NCBI RefSeq assembly: GCF_028201475.1
Contig: NZ_CP116384.1
Span: 1,488,001-1,552,000, forward strand
DNA: 64,000 nt
Origin: Vibrio sp. SCSIO 43137
GTDB lineage: Bacteria > Pseudomonadota > Gammaproteobacteria > Enterobacterales > Vibrionaceae
Direction: 5' to 3'
Below, piece by piece: positions 53,356-62,154 of this stretch. The position numbers and the translations under genes were made by a program. Every line of letters begins with the position of its first letter. The stretch's first letter is position 1. The notes below the pieces were generated by a model, which saw nothing but the letters and a program-made list of their open reading frames with translations, did not search any database and had not been told where the DNA came from.

Positions 53356-53372
53356 TGGCATCTCAATTGCAG
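53356..53372 (+). promoter_or_regulatory. sigma-54 promoter of sypI
   Basis: TGGCATCTCAATTGCAG, with GG at 53357-53358 and GC at 53369-53370, ten bases apart, has the full TTGC -12 element. 45 bp upstream of sypI. Confidence 0.8.
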
Positions 53373-53401
53373 TCTAAATAAAAAAACTGCAAGGATGCCT
53401 C

Positions 53402-54619
53402 ATGAAAACAACCACTCCGATTCACGATTCTGCGTCTCATCACTGGCTGATATTTGATCCCATTCCTTTCTCAGGTGGCTCTAAGGTAGCCACCAGAGAG
53501 ATACTCAATCTCTGCCCGGACAAGCAAATCAAACTCACCATTCTCTGTGCAGATAAAAATGACTGGAACGAGCCACGGCTGATAAAAAGACATCAGATCC
53601 AGTTCGCCAGCTGTCAGCTGTTAGGTGCATTGCAGTCAGCCAGTAACGGTTGGCGATACTGGCTGAAACAGCTCTGTTATACCCTTATGATTCTCTGGCA
53701 GATGGTAAAACAGCCCGGCATTGATACTGTGATAGGCGCCTCCGGCCCCGGTGTGGATATGGCACTTTATCTGGTCAGGCTGGTTTTCCGCTACCGTCTG
53801 ATACAGTTTATTCACGGGCCTGTCGGTGCTTCACGCTCCATAGGTTACTGCCTCAGCAGAGCTGATAAGGTGTTCTATCTGGCCAATTGCCGCGACTCTA
53901 TGCTGAGGGCACTGGAACGCTATTATCGATCTCGCGTCTCTGTATCGGCCGCCACTGAACTGGCGCGATTCAATATCGGTTCCCCCCATTTCTTTACTTT
54001 TCAGAACGGTATCGGTGAGCAGAGATGGCCGACTCCCTGCATTTACGGGGAACCAACTATTTTCTGGGCGGCATCTTTGCTGAAGTGGAAAGGGCTGGAA
54101 ACCCTTGTAGAGGCAGGCTCTATTTTAAATCAGCAGATACCTGTCAATGTGCATGTCTGCTATATCCGGCCTAAAAATACCCGCTTGGAAGTGTCTGAAG
54201 CGCCGTTAGATCTGGATAACTTTTACTGGTATCAGCAGCCGGATAATCTGGATGAAATTCGCTCCCGCTGCTCTATCTATATATCCACCAGCACAAAGGA
54301 GCCTTTTGGTCTCTCCGTACTGGAAGGCATGGCGGCCGGAATGTGCGTTTTTATTCCCAGAGACGGCGCGTACTGGGATCAGACGCTGACCCATAACCTC
54401 AACTGTATTAAGTACACTCCCGGCAGCGCTTCTTCACTGGCCAGTGAACTATTGCAGATCATCATTAAGCCGGAGCGAATCGTACGAATCGGCCTGTCAG
54501 CCATGAAGGCCGCACGCCAGTACCGGGCAGAGAAATGCTACCGACAGATTATCCATACTCTGACTGAGTCAGGAACCCTTCCTTCAGTAGTTGTACAACA
54601 AGCAGAGAGGGCTGGCTAA
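53402..54619 (+). CDS. sypI: glycosyltransferase SypI
   Basis: This 405-residue transferase shows FSGGSKVATREILNL near 23 and the GT4 motif STKEPFGLSVLEGMAAGMCVFIPRDGAYWD near 299-328. It is the first gene after its own sigma-54 promoter. It overlaps sypK by one base (stop and start share the A). V. fischeri has sypJ between sypI and sypK; none is present here. Confidence 0.8.
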   Translation: MKTTTPIHDSASHHWLIFDPIPFSGGSKVATREILNLCPDKQIKLTILCADKNDWNEPRLIKRHQIQFASCQLLGALQSASNGWRYWLKQLCYTLMILWQMVKQPGIDTVIGASGPGVDMALYLVRLVFRYRLIQFIHGPVGASRSIGYCLSRADKVFYLANCRDSMLRALERYYRSRVSVSAATELARFNIGSPHFFTFQNGIGEQRWPTPCIYGEPTIFWAASLLKWKGLETLVEAGSILNQQIPVNVHVCYIRPKNTRLEVSEAPLDLDNFYWYQQPDNLDEIRSRCSIYISTSTKEPFGLSVLEGMAAGMCVFIPRDGAYWDQTLTHNLNCIKYTPGSASSLASELLQIIIKPERIVRIGLSAMKAARQYRAEKCYRQIIHTLTESGTLPSVVVQQAERAG

Positions 54620-56043
54620 TGGCTTCCGTTAACGCAATAAAACAGCTATGCGCATACGGTATCGGACTGTTTATGATGAAAGGACTTTCCTTGATCATGC
54701 TTCCGGTACTGGCCAATGCACTGACGCAAGAAGAGTTAGGCAAGCTTGAGCTTCTCACCAGTATCGCTGTGTTCTTCGCCATACTTATCTCCTTTGCCCT
54801 GCATGAAGTGCTGTATCGCTTTGTCAGTGATGTGGAACAGAATAAACAGCAGAGTGCAGCAAACAAAATTTACTGCCTGTCACTGATGTTCTCTCTCTCC
54901 GCCCTGCCACTTCTTTCTGCCCTTAGCCTGATTGCGAGCCGATATACCGATACCATAATGCTGTCCGAGCTACTGCTGATCTCTTTCGCCCTCTCTTTTG
55001 AAGGTGCGATAGGCATCAGTCTGGCATGGCTGCGCATGCAGGACAGAGCCAGAGCTTTTGTTACTATCTCCCTTTTAACCTGTCTCTGTCAGGCCGGTTT
55101 TGTACTGCTATCGCTAAAGCTGCAAGCCGGTGTAAGTGGTATTTTACTTGCGTCAGTTAGCGCTCACTTTTTGCAACTGGTTGTGCTGCATATTGTTAAC
55201 CGCTTTCGCTGGACACTGCCACCAGCCGGCGATATCCGGCAGTATGTGAAATACGGTATTCCTGTCGCCGCATCCGGTCTGCTGGCCTTTGGCTTAAACG
55301 GGGCAGAAAAGCTGATTCTGGGAGTAGGTACTGACTATCAACAACTGGCGGTCTATGCCATTGCCGCCAAATTTGCCCTTGCTATGTGTATTCTGGTGCA
55401 GCCGTTTGGTATGTGGTGGATGCCAAAACGATTTTCCACCCTTAACCAGAATCAGTTCAGCAGCTTTACTTCAGTAACTCAATACGGCGTGATCTGGATA
55501 ACCCTGCTCAGCACAAGTATCGCCTTTGCTGCTCCTGTTTTTATCCATCATATGTTGCCGCAAAGCTATCAGGCAGCGGCCGGTTATACTGCAGCCACCT
55601 TAGCCATCGCCCTGTTCAAAGAGCTAAGTGAGCTAAGCAATATCGGCATCTTATTCAGAAAAAGAACCGGACTACTTTTACGCATTAACATTGCCGCCAC
55701 CCTTGTCGCCCTGATACTGGCAACAGTGCTGATTTCATACTCTGTCTGGGGCGTGCTTGCGGCTCTGTTTATTGCTCAGCTACTCAGGTTTATTGCCATT
55801 ACGGTTATCAGCCACAAGCTATACCCTTTGCAATATCAAAATAGAGCGCTTGCCCTGTTAGTCTCTGTTTGTTGTGGTTATCTGCTGCTCTCTTATTACG
55901 TTTCAGATATCCGGGTTCAGTACCTGATGACCTTTATTGCTCCCCTGAGCATGGTTTTCATCAGTTATCTGACAGGGCTTGTTCCGGCTGTTTCCGGACG
56001 TTCAACCCTGAACTTGATCAGAAGAAAGGCAGATAGCTTATGA
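54619..56043 (+). CDS. sypK: polysaccharide flippase SypK (Wzx-like)
   Basis: This 474-residue protein has 12 or more membrane helices. The opening (IGLFMMKGLSLIMLPVLANALTQEELGKLELLT) is typical of the MOP/Wzx family. It would flip lipid-linked repeat units to the periplasm. The start overlaps sypI by one base and the stop overlaps sypL by four. Confidence 0.82.
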   Translation: MASVNAIKQLCAYGIGLFMMKGLSLIMLPVLANALTQEELGKLELLTSIAVFFAILISFALHEVLYRFVSDVEQNKQQSAANKIYCLSLMFSLSALPLLSALSLIASRYTDTIMLSELLLISFALSFEGAIGISLAWLRMQDRARAFVTISLLTCLCQAGFVLLSLKLQAGVSGILLASVSAHFLQLVVLHIVNRFRWTLPPAGDIRQYVKYGIPVAASGLLAFGLNGAEKLILGVGTDYQQLAVYAIAAKFALAMCILVQPFGMWWMPKRFSTLNQNQFSSFTSVTQYGVIWITLLSTSIAFAAPVFIHHMLPQSYQAAAGYTAATLAIALFKELSELSNIGILFRKRTGLLLRINIAATLVALILATVLISYSVWGVLAALFIAQLLRFIAITVISHKLYPLQYQNRALALLVSVCCGYLLLSYYVSDIRVQYLMTFIAPLSMVFISYLTGLVPAVSGRSTLNLIRRKADSL

Positions 56044-57431
56044 AGATTGAGCAGGCGAGTATTTCAGCTAACCAACAAAATAGATCGTATAGCGATCTAA
56101 TACTCTGCCTGCTGGTCTGTGCGGTCATCTCGCTGATCTGGTATCTGGCACCAACCCCATACACCGCTGTTGCCCTTTGCCTGCTGCCCCTAGCCCTGCT
56201 GGTGGTTATCAGCCAGATGTTCTGGCTGGTTCTGCTGTTTGTGACCTTCTCTTTCTTCCGCATTCACGAAGTGATACCTCAGCTTTACTCGCTAAAGATC
56301 CCGCTGCTGTTATCTGCCGGAGCCTTGTTTGCCCTGCTCTGGCATATATTTATCTCAGCAAAACTAAAACCCTACTGGCACCCGTCCCTTAGCTGGCTGG
56401 CTGGCTTCTGGCTGCTGGTGATCATGGGGGTAGTTCTGGCTTCGAACCGCCCGATTGCGTTGGAGCAGTTTAAAAACATCTACTGGAAGATCATTGTTAT
56501 GACCCTTGCTATTACCTGGGTGGTCAGCCGGGAGCAGCACCTGTCGTTGATCTCAAGGCTGATGACAGCAGCCGGGCTCATTGTAGGTTGTACTGCCCTG
56601 TATAACTCAGCAAACGGCATTGGTATGGTTGAGGGCACAAGGGTAACCATAGGGCGGGATCTCGGTTCTATGCTGGGTGACCCCAATGATCTGGCACTGG
56701 TACTGATGTTTCCCCTCGCCTTCTCCCTCAGTATCACCCTGACAAAGGGGCATTCCGTACTGTTTCGAACTATTGCAGCCATTACCAGTCTGGTGCTGTT
56801 TATGGCTGTTATCGCCACACAGAGCCGCGGCGGACTACTGGGTGTACTTTCCGTTGGTGGCATCTTTACCTTTAAACATATCCGCTCTAAGGCGCTGATT
56901 ATGACTCTGGGCGCCATTGCAGCCGCTGTTCTCTATGCCGTTGCCGGTATCTCAGATCGTGCCTCCGGTGGCGCTGCCGAAGACGGGGTAGACGCCTCCG
57001 CCATGGGTCGTCTCTACGCATGGCAGGCCGCTTTCAGAATGGCGGTGGACAATCCCTTTAGCGGTGTCGGACTGAATAACTTCTACTTTAATTACTACTA
57101 CTACAGCTCTCACTGGGACGGCCTTAATCACGCCGTGCACAGTACCTGGTTTGGCGTGTTGGCAGAAACCGGCTTTCTGGGGCTGGCGGTGTTCGTCGGC
57201 TTTATTGCTTCCCTAATCATCACTGCACGCCGCACCATTGCCCTGACCGCCAGGATGGCGCAATGCTCCCACCATATCACGACCATTGCCTATGCTGTGT
57301 ACGCCGGTCTGGTCGGCACTGTGGTTTCAGGCACCTTCCTCACTCAGGGTTTTAACTGGCCTATCTATATCCTCGCAGCACTGACTATTTCTGTTGCTCA
57401 AATTGCCAGTCAAAATGCGAAACACAACTAG
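56040..57431 (+). CDS. sypL: O-antigen polymerase/ligase-like SypL
   Basis: This 463-residue multi-spanning protein resembles the Wzy/O-antigen ligase family. The conserved part GDPNDLALVLMFPLAFSLSIT near 219-239 and NNFYFNYYYYSSHWDGLNHAVHSTWFGVLAETGFLGL near 345-380 sit around the large periplasmic loop. It would polymerise the repeat unit. Coupled to sypK by a 4-bp overlap. Confidence 0.82.
   Translation: MKIEQASISANQQNRSYSDLILCLLVCAVISLIWYLAPTPYTAVALCLLPLALLVVISQMFWLVLLFVTFSFFRIHEVIPQLYSLKIPLLLSAGALFALLWHIFISAKLKPYWHPSLSWLAGFWLLVIMGVVLASNRPIALEQFKNIYWKIIVMTLAITWVVSREQHLSLISRLMTAAGLIVGCTALYNSANGIGMVEGTRVTIGRDLGSMLGDPNDLALVLMFPLAFSLSITLTKGHSVLFRTIAAITSLVLFMAVIATQSRGGLLGVLSVGGIFTFKHIRSKALIMTLGAIAAAVLYAVAGISDRASGGAAEDGVDASAMGRLYAWQAAFRMAVDNPFSGVGLNNFYFNYYYYSSHWDGLNHAVHSTWFGVLAETGFLGLAVFVGFIASLIITARRTIALTARMAQCSHHITTIAYAVYAGLVGTVVSGTFLTQGFNWPIYILAALTISVAQIASQNAKHN
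57395..57409 (+). promoter_or_regulatory. weak SypG enhancer-like sequence upstream of sypM
   Basis: TGCTCAAATTGCCAG has one mismatch to TTCTCA and matches the TGC part. 77 bp before the -24-like element, within sypL. Confidence 0.35.
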
Positions 57432-57470
57432 CACCTTACCTATCCATATGTAATTTAAGAAAATATTTTC

Positions 57471-57487
57471 TGGCACGCTCTGTGATA
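57471..57487 (+). promoter_or_regulatory. degenerate sigma-54-like promoter of sypM
   Basis: TGGCACGCTCTGTGATA has a perfect -24 TGGCAC but GA in place of the GC at -12. Position fits the sypM promoter known in V. fischeri. Function doubtful. Confidence 0.4.
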
Positions 57488-57527
57488 GTTACTAGTTATG
57501 AAAAGGAACTCGTATAAGGAACAAGCT

Positions 57528-58247
57528 ATGCTAACTACAACACTGCACCGCACCAAAGTCTGGCTGCAATATCACCCAAACCCGAAAATGCAGAAACTGT
57601 TTGTTGTGCTGAAAACCATCCGCAGCAGCGATATTCCGACGCCGGCGTTATGGAATCACCTTGCCCTTGGGTTAGTAACATTAACCCGGACTATAACCTC
57701 AGGGCTATCCCGGCTATTGATCTATACACCGGCATTTAAGGCCAGAGTGAGTGAGAGCGGAAAAAATCTTAACCTGTACGGCGGTATGCCCTACATCAGC
57801 GGACCTCTTTCAATCCGTATCGGCGATCACTGCCGGATTTCAGGGCAGACCACCTTTTCAGGCCGTAGTGCTTCAGAAAACCCCGAACTGATTATCGGTA
57901 ATAACGTTGGAATCGGCTGGCAGACAACCATCGCTGTAGGCAACAAGGTGATTATTGAGGATAACGTACGAATCGCCGGAAAAGCCTTTCTGTTCGGCTA
58001 TTCCGGCCACCCTTTAAATGCAGAACAGCGGGCAAAAGGCAAGCCGGACACAGAACAACAGGTAGGGGATATCCATCTGAAAAAAGATGTCTGGCTGGGC
58101 AGTAATGTCAGTGTCAGCTCAGGTGTCACCATAGGGAAAGGCACCATTGTGGCAACCGGAAGTGTGGTAACCAAAGATCTGCCTGACTATGTTCTGGCAG
58201 CAGGGAATCCCGCCAAAGTGATCCGTTCCATTCTGGATCAGCAATAG
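57528..58247 (+). CDS. sypM: hexapeptide acyltransferase SypM
   Basis: This 239-residue left-handed beta-helix acetyltransferase has hexapeptide repeats at about 95-225 (IRIGDHCRISGQTTF, IIGNNVGIGWQTTIAVGNKVIIEDNVRIAG, DVWLGSNVSVSSGVTIGKGTIVATGSVV). The N-terminal part of about 80 residues is extra. The start at 57528 has AAGGA 7 bases before it; the in-frame ATG at 57498 has nothing. Likely acetylates the polysaccharide. Confidence 0.82.
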   Translation: MLTTTLHRTKVWLQYHPNPKMQKLFVVLKTIRSSDIPTPALWNHLALGLVTLTRTITSGLSRLLIYTPAFKARVSESGKNLNLYGGMPYISGPLSIRIGDHCRISGQTTFSGRSASENPELIIGNNVGIGWQTTIAVGNKVIIEDNVRIAGKAFLFGYSGHPLNAEQRAKGKPDTEQQVGDIHLKKDVWLGSNVSVSSGVTIGKGTIVATGSVVTKDLPDYVLAAGNPAKVIRSILDQQ

Positions 58248-58263
58248 AGAATCAGGAGGCATT

Positions 58264-59406
58264 ATGCACGATTTAATTGTATTCGGTGAAGACTACGGCA
58301 GTCTGCCCTCAAGCACTCAGCATCTGATTAACGGACTGGCAGATGATCGCAAAGTAATATGGGTAAACTCCATTGGATTGCGACAACCGAAACTATCGGT
58401 AAAAGACGCCAAACGAGCCTTTAATAAGTGCTTTTCCGGCCGTAATAGCGCACTAAAACAGACTTATTCGAAGACAGACGAAAACCACGGCAGAAGTAAT
58501 ATTACTCAGGTAAACCTGCTGACAATTCCGGCGCCCAGCTCTGCGATGGCAAGAAAAGTTGCCCGTGAGCTTATGCTTCGTCAGTTGATGCCGGTACTGG
58601 AAAAAGCTGAGCTAAAACAGCCTATTTTATGGTCGTCTCTGCCGACCGCCGCCGATCTTTGCGGCCACCTGAATGAACACGCTGTTGTCTACTATTGCGG
58701 TGATGACTTTTCCGCTCTGGCCGGTGTTGATCATGACACAGTCTCAAAACATGAAGAGAAGATGGCAGATAAAGCCAACCTTATCCTTACCGCGAGCGAT
58801 GCCCTGACAGGAAAATTTCCTGCCCATAAAACCCGGCTTCTCAGCCATGGAGTTGACCAGAAACTGTTCTCCATTCCGGCAGCCATTGCGCCACAACTGG
58901 CTGAGTTAAAACAGGCGAATCAACGTCCAGTCGCCGGCTTTTACGGCTCCATATCTGAGTGGCTTGATTATCCGTTACTTGATGAAGTAACAGAGTCACT
59001 GCCGGACTGGGATTTCGTTTTTATCGGTCCACTGGCCACCAGCAAGAATCCGCTTCCTCAGCGTGACAACGTACATTATCTGGGTCCTAAAGCCCACCAT
59101 GAACTGCCCGGCTTCAGCCAGCACTGGGACGTGAGTATGCTCCCCTTCAGTCAGAACCAGCAAATTGCTGCCTGTAGTCCGCTCAAGCTGGCGGAATACA
59201 TAGTCGCCGGTCGTCCTATTGTCACCACGCCTTTCCCGGCGCTGGGCGGGTATCAGAAGTATGTACATTGCGCCGACAACACAGGCACGTTTATTCAATC
59301 ATTAATGGCCGCCAGAGATGACTCATCTATTCCGGCTCACGCTCTGCAACACCAGAGCTGGGATGAGAAGAGTCGCTTTCTTAGCTGGCTGATGGAGCTG
59401 TTATGA
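58264..59406 (+). CDS. sypN: glycosyltransferase SypN
   Basis: This 380-residue glycosyltransferase has a conserved C-terminal half (AGFYGSISEWLDYPLLDEV near 221-239, LKLAEYIVAGRPIVTTPFPAL near 307-327). The first 150 residues resemble a GT-B N-terminal lobe. AGGAGG is before the start. It overlaps sypO by 4 bp. Confidence 0.8.
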   Translation: MHDLIVFGEDYGSLPSSTQHLINGLADDRKVIWVNSIGLRQPKLSVKDAKRAFNKCFSGRNSALKQTYSKTDENHGRSNITQVNLLTIPAPSSAMARKVARELMLRQLMPVLEKAELKQPILWSSLPTAADLCGHLNEHAVVYYCGDDFSALAGVDHDTVSKHEEKMADKANLILTASDALTGKFPAHKTRLLSHGVDQKLFSIPAAIAPQLAELKQANQRPVAGFYGSISEWLDYPLLDEVTESLPDWDFVFIGPLATSKNPLPQRDNVHYLGPKAHHELPGFSQHWDVSMLPFSQNQQIAACSPLKLAEYIVAGRPIVTTPFPALGGYQKYVHCADNTGTFIQSLMAARDDSSIPAHALQHQSWDEKSRFLSWLMELL

Positions 59407-60830
59407 CAGAACTTAAATACCGCTTACTGGTTATTCTTAGTTCCGCCTGGCGGCGGCGCTACACCATTGCCCTGCCTATACTGCTTATGCCGCTGGTGGG
59501 GGCTGTGGTGAGCCACCTCTCCCCCAGCAAGTATGTTTCTCATACCAGTATGCTGATTCAGGAAACCGCTAAGATGAACCCGTTTCTGGAAGATATAGCT
59601 GTATCGACCCGTTTTAAAGAACGGATCAATGCACTCAGAACCCTGCTGAAAAGCCGCCATGTGCTTCACTCTGTGGCGCAGGAGCAGGGGTTAATCAACG
59701 ACCAGATGAGCAGTATTGAGGCAGAAAGAGTGATTCAGAAACTCTCTGCCAGCCTGTCAGTCAATCAACTGGGCAAAGAATTTGTGCAGATAAAGCTTCA
59801 GTCGAAACATAAAGAGGGCATGAAGACGCTGCTTGAGTCCGTCAGCAACCACTTTATAGAGCAGTTGCTGGCGCCGGAGCGCTCTTCCATCAAGGACTCC
59901 TCAGAGTTTCTTACCATACATATCAATAAACGTTTGTCAGAACTGAATCAAGCAGAACAGGCATTGGCGGATTATCAGAACAGTAACCCCAATATGACGC
60001 CGGACATGCAGCGGGAGAGCCTTAACCGGCTAGCCTCGCTGAAACAAACTCTGGCAGAAAAAGAGGCGCGCTTATCCGGTGTCAGAAAAAGTCTCGGCTC
60101 ACTGGATCAGCAGTTGTCTAAAACCAACCCTGTGGTGGGCAAAATTGAAGAGAAAATTATCGATGTCCATAGTGAACTGACCCTGCTAAGAGCCAAATAC
60201 ACCAATAATCACAGTGCCGTAGAGGAGAAACGTCAGGAGCTGGAGAGGCTGGAAACAGAGCGCTCTGCCCTGCTTTCCAATACAGCTCCGGAACTGAGCA
60301 GTGATCAACTGTGGGATATTGCCAGCAGTGTCAGCCTGTCAGACCTTAATAATGTACAACCCCTGCTGATTACTCAGTTGCAATCCCTTCAGGCAGCGCG
60401 AAGCGAATACGAAGCCCTGAGTGAAGAGACCAAAAGCCTTCAGAAGATGGTTCGCCAACTTGAGCAACAGGCGCAGTTCTTTGGTGATGAAGTGAAAATC
60501 CTCGATAGCCTGAACCGCAAGGTAAACCTGAAACGCCGCCTGTATGACGAGTTGGTGGAGCGCTATGAAATGGCTCAACTGACCGGCTCTCTGGGGATCT
60601 TTGAGCAGAACAAACGGGTTAAGATCATCGATCTTCCCTTCACCCCAAGTGCTCCGGTTAACTTCCCTATGCCAATCTACATTATTGCAGGGCTGTTTGC
60701 CGGTATCGCTCTGGGTTGCGGACTGGCCACCCTACTTGAGCTGTTTGACACCAGTGTCCGACGAAAGGCAGAACTGGAGCAGATTACCGGAGCACCGGTA
60801 CTGACGGTTATTCCGAAAATAACGCCATAG
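59403..60830 (+). CDS. sypO: chain-length determinant protein SypO (Wzz-like)
   Basis: This 475-residue polysaccharide copolymerase has a membrane helix near 18-36, a long coiled-coil periplasmic part of about 350 residues (QRESLNRLASLKQTLAEKEARL and others), and a second helix near 425-445 (MPIYIIAGLFAGIALGCGLA). It ends shortly after, without a BY-kinase domain, so SypD probably plays that part. Terminator 50 bp downstream. Confidence 0.85.
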   Translation: MTELKYRLLVILSSAWRRRYTIALPILLMPLVGAVVSHLSPSKYVSHTSMLIQETAKMNPFLEDIAVSTRFKERINALRTLLKSRHVLHSVAQEQGLINDQMSSIEAERVIQKLSASLSVNQLGKEFVQIKLQSKHKEGMKTLLESVSNHFIEQLLAPERSSIKDSSEFLTIHINKRLSELNQAEQALADYQNSNPNMTPDMQRESLNRLASLKQTLAEKEARLSGVRKSLGSLDQQLSKTNPVVGKIEEKIIDVHSELTLLRAKYTNNHSAVEEKRQELERLETERSALLSNTAPELSSDQLWDIASSVSLSDLNNVQPLLITQLQSLQAARSEYEALSEETKSLQKMVRQLEQQAQFFGDEVKILDSLNRKVNLKRRLYDELVERYEMAQLTGSLGIFEQNKRVKIIDLPFTPSAPVNFPMPIYIIAGLFAGIALGCGLATLLELFDTSVRRKAELEQITGAPVLTVIPKITP

Positions 60831-60877
60831 CCTGTCATTAGTCGCACAAAAACAGTCGCAAAGAATAACTACAGAAA

Positions 60878-60906
60878 ATAGCCGCATAACGCGGCTTTTT
60901 TCTTTT
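60878..60906 (+). terminator. terminator after sypO
   Basis: AGCCGC, ATAAC, GCGGCT with five to six T residues and CTTTT. A clean rho-independent terminator that closes the sypM-O unit before the sypP promoter. Confidence 0.85.
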
Positions 60907-60917
60907 GCTCAATATCA

Positions 60918-60932
60918 TTCTCAAATTGAAAA
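60918..60932 (+). promoter_or_regulatory. candidate SypG enhancer upstream of sypP
   Basis: TTCTCAAATTGAAAA matches the TTCTCA-N3-T core. 75 bp before the -24 element. It lies just after the sypO terminator. Confidence 0.5.
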
Positions 60933-60991
60933 ATGACACAAGAACAGTCCCGATATCATGCTAAGTCGTTAATTTTAAACATAAATTTAAC

Positions 60992-61008
60992 TGGCACACT
61001 TTCTGCTA
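60992..61008 (+). promoter_or_regulatory. sigma-54 promoter of sypP
   Basis: TGGCACACTTTCTGCTA, GG at 60993-60994, GC at 61005-61006, ten bases apart. Complete -24 TGGCAC. 40 bp upstream of sypP. Confidence 0.78.
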
Positions 61009-61047
61009 TTTAACTGTTATCCCTATTCAGAAAGTAAGGATACGACT

Positions 61048-62154
61048 ATGAATGACAACATCGAAAACAGAGCAGGAAGAAAAGTAATCCATGTGGTTCA
61101 GCATCTGGCTCCGGGCGGGCTTGAGACCCTGACACTGGATCTGATGAAGTTTGCCCATCCGCAGGATCAGGTTCTTATCGTCAGCCTTGAGGGTAGCAAG
61201 GAACAGGCACTGAAAAACTGGCCGAAGCTGGAGCCTTTTGAGCATCAGTTGATCTTTCTGGATAAATCTCCGGGTGTCCAGTTAGGGCTGGTGCTTACCT
61301 TACTGCGCGCCTTTCAGGGTGTAAGACCCGATGTGGTACATACCCATCATATCGGTCCCCTGCTTTATGCCGGATATGCAGCAAGAATGGCAGGCGTTCC
61401 GGTACGAATCCACACCGAGCATGATGCCTGGCATCTGAATGATAAAAAGCAGGTTCGTCTTCAGGGACTGATTCTTAAGGCAGCTAAACCAACACTGGTC
61501 GCCGATGCCAGTAAGGTAAATGACAAACTAAAATCCTGCTTCTCCTATCCGGATAGCATTGTGATTAAAAATGGCGTCGACTGCAGAAAATTTAAACCCG
61601 GCTCTAAGCCTCTGGCAAGGGAGCTGTTTGATCTGCCCGCTGATAAAAAAATTATCGGCTGCGCCGGCAGGCTGGAAACGGTAAAAGGGCAGGATATTCT
61701 TATTCAGGCTCTCTCATATCTCTCCGCTGAACATATACTGGCTATCGCCGGTGACGGCAGCCAGAAACAAGAGTTACAGGCAATGGTGAAAGAGTTATCT
61801 CTGACTGAGCGGGTGTTTTTTCTCGGGCTGGTAGAGAATATGCCTCGCTTTTATCAGTCGCTGGATATCTTTTGTCTGCCGTCGCGCTTTGAAGGCTTTC
61901 CTCTCTCCCCACTGGAAGCACAGGCTTGTAATATCCCAGCAGTTGTGACGGATGTTGGCGCCAGTGCAGAAACCATCTGTCCGGCTACCGGTTATGTGGT
62001 TCCGCCGGAAAACCCGCAAGAGATGGCTGCTTGTCTGGAGCATCAGCTTCTCAGGCGCTACAACCATATTCCGCGCGAGTTTGTCGTAGAGAACAACGAT
62101 ATCCGCCGCATGATTCGCGCTTATGAAGATCTGGCTCTGGGAGTACTGGCATGA
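61048..62154 (+). CDS. sypP: glycosyltransferase SypP
   Basis: This 368-residue GT4 transferase has LAPGGLETLTLDLMKF near 24-39, IGCAGRLETVKGQDILIQAL near 208-227 and SRFEGFPLSPLEAQACNIPAVVTDVGAS near 279-306. AGTAAGGATACGACT before the start contains AAGGA. It overlaps sypQ by 4 bp. First gene of the last syp unit. Confidence 0.86.
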   Translation: MNDNIENRAGRKVIHVVQHLAPGGLETLTLDLMKFAHPQDQVLIVSLEGSKEQALKNWPKLEPFEHQLIFLDKSPGVQLGLVLTLLRAFQGVRPDVVHTHHIGPLLYAGYAARMAGVPVRIHTEHDAWHLNDKKQVRLQGLILKAAKPTLVADASKVNDKLKSCFSYPDSIVIKNGVDCRKFKPGSKPLARELFDLPADKKIIGCAGRLETVKGQDILIQALSYLSAEHILAIAGDGSQKQELQAMVKELSLTERVFFLGLVENMPRFYQSLDIFCLPSRFEGFPLSPLEAQACNIPAVVTDVGASAETICPATGYVVPPENPQEMAACLEHQLLRRYNHIPREFVVENNDIRRMIRAYEDLALGVLA

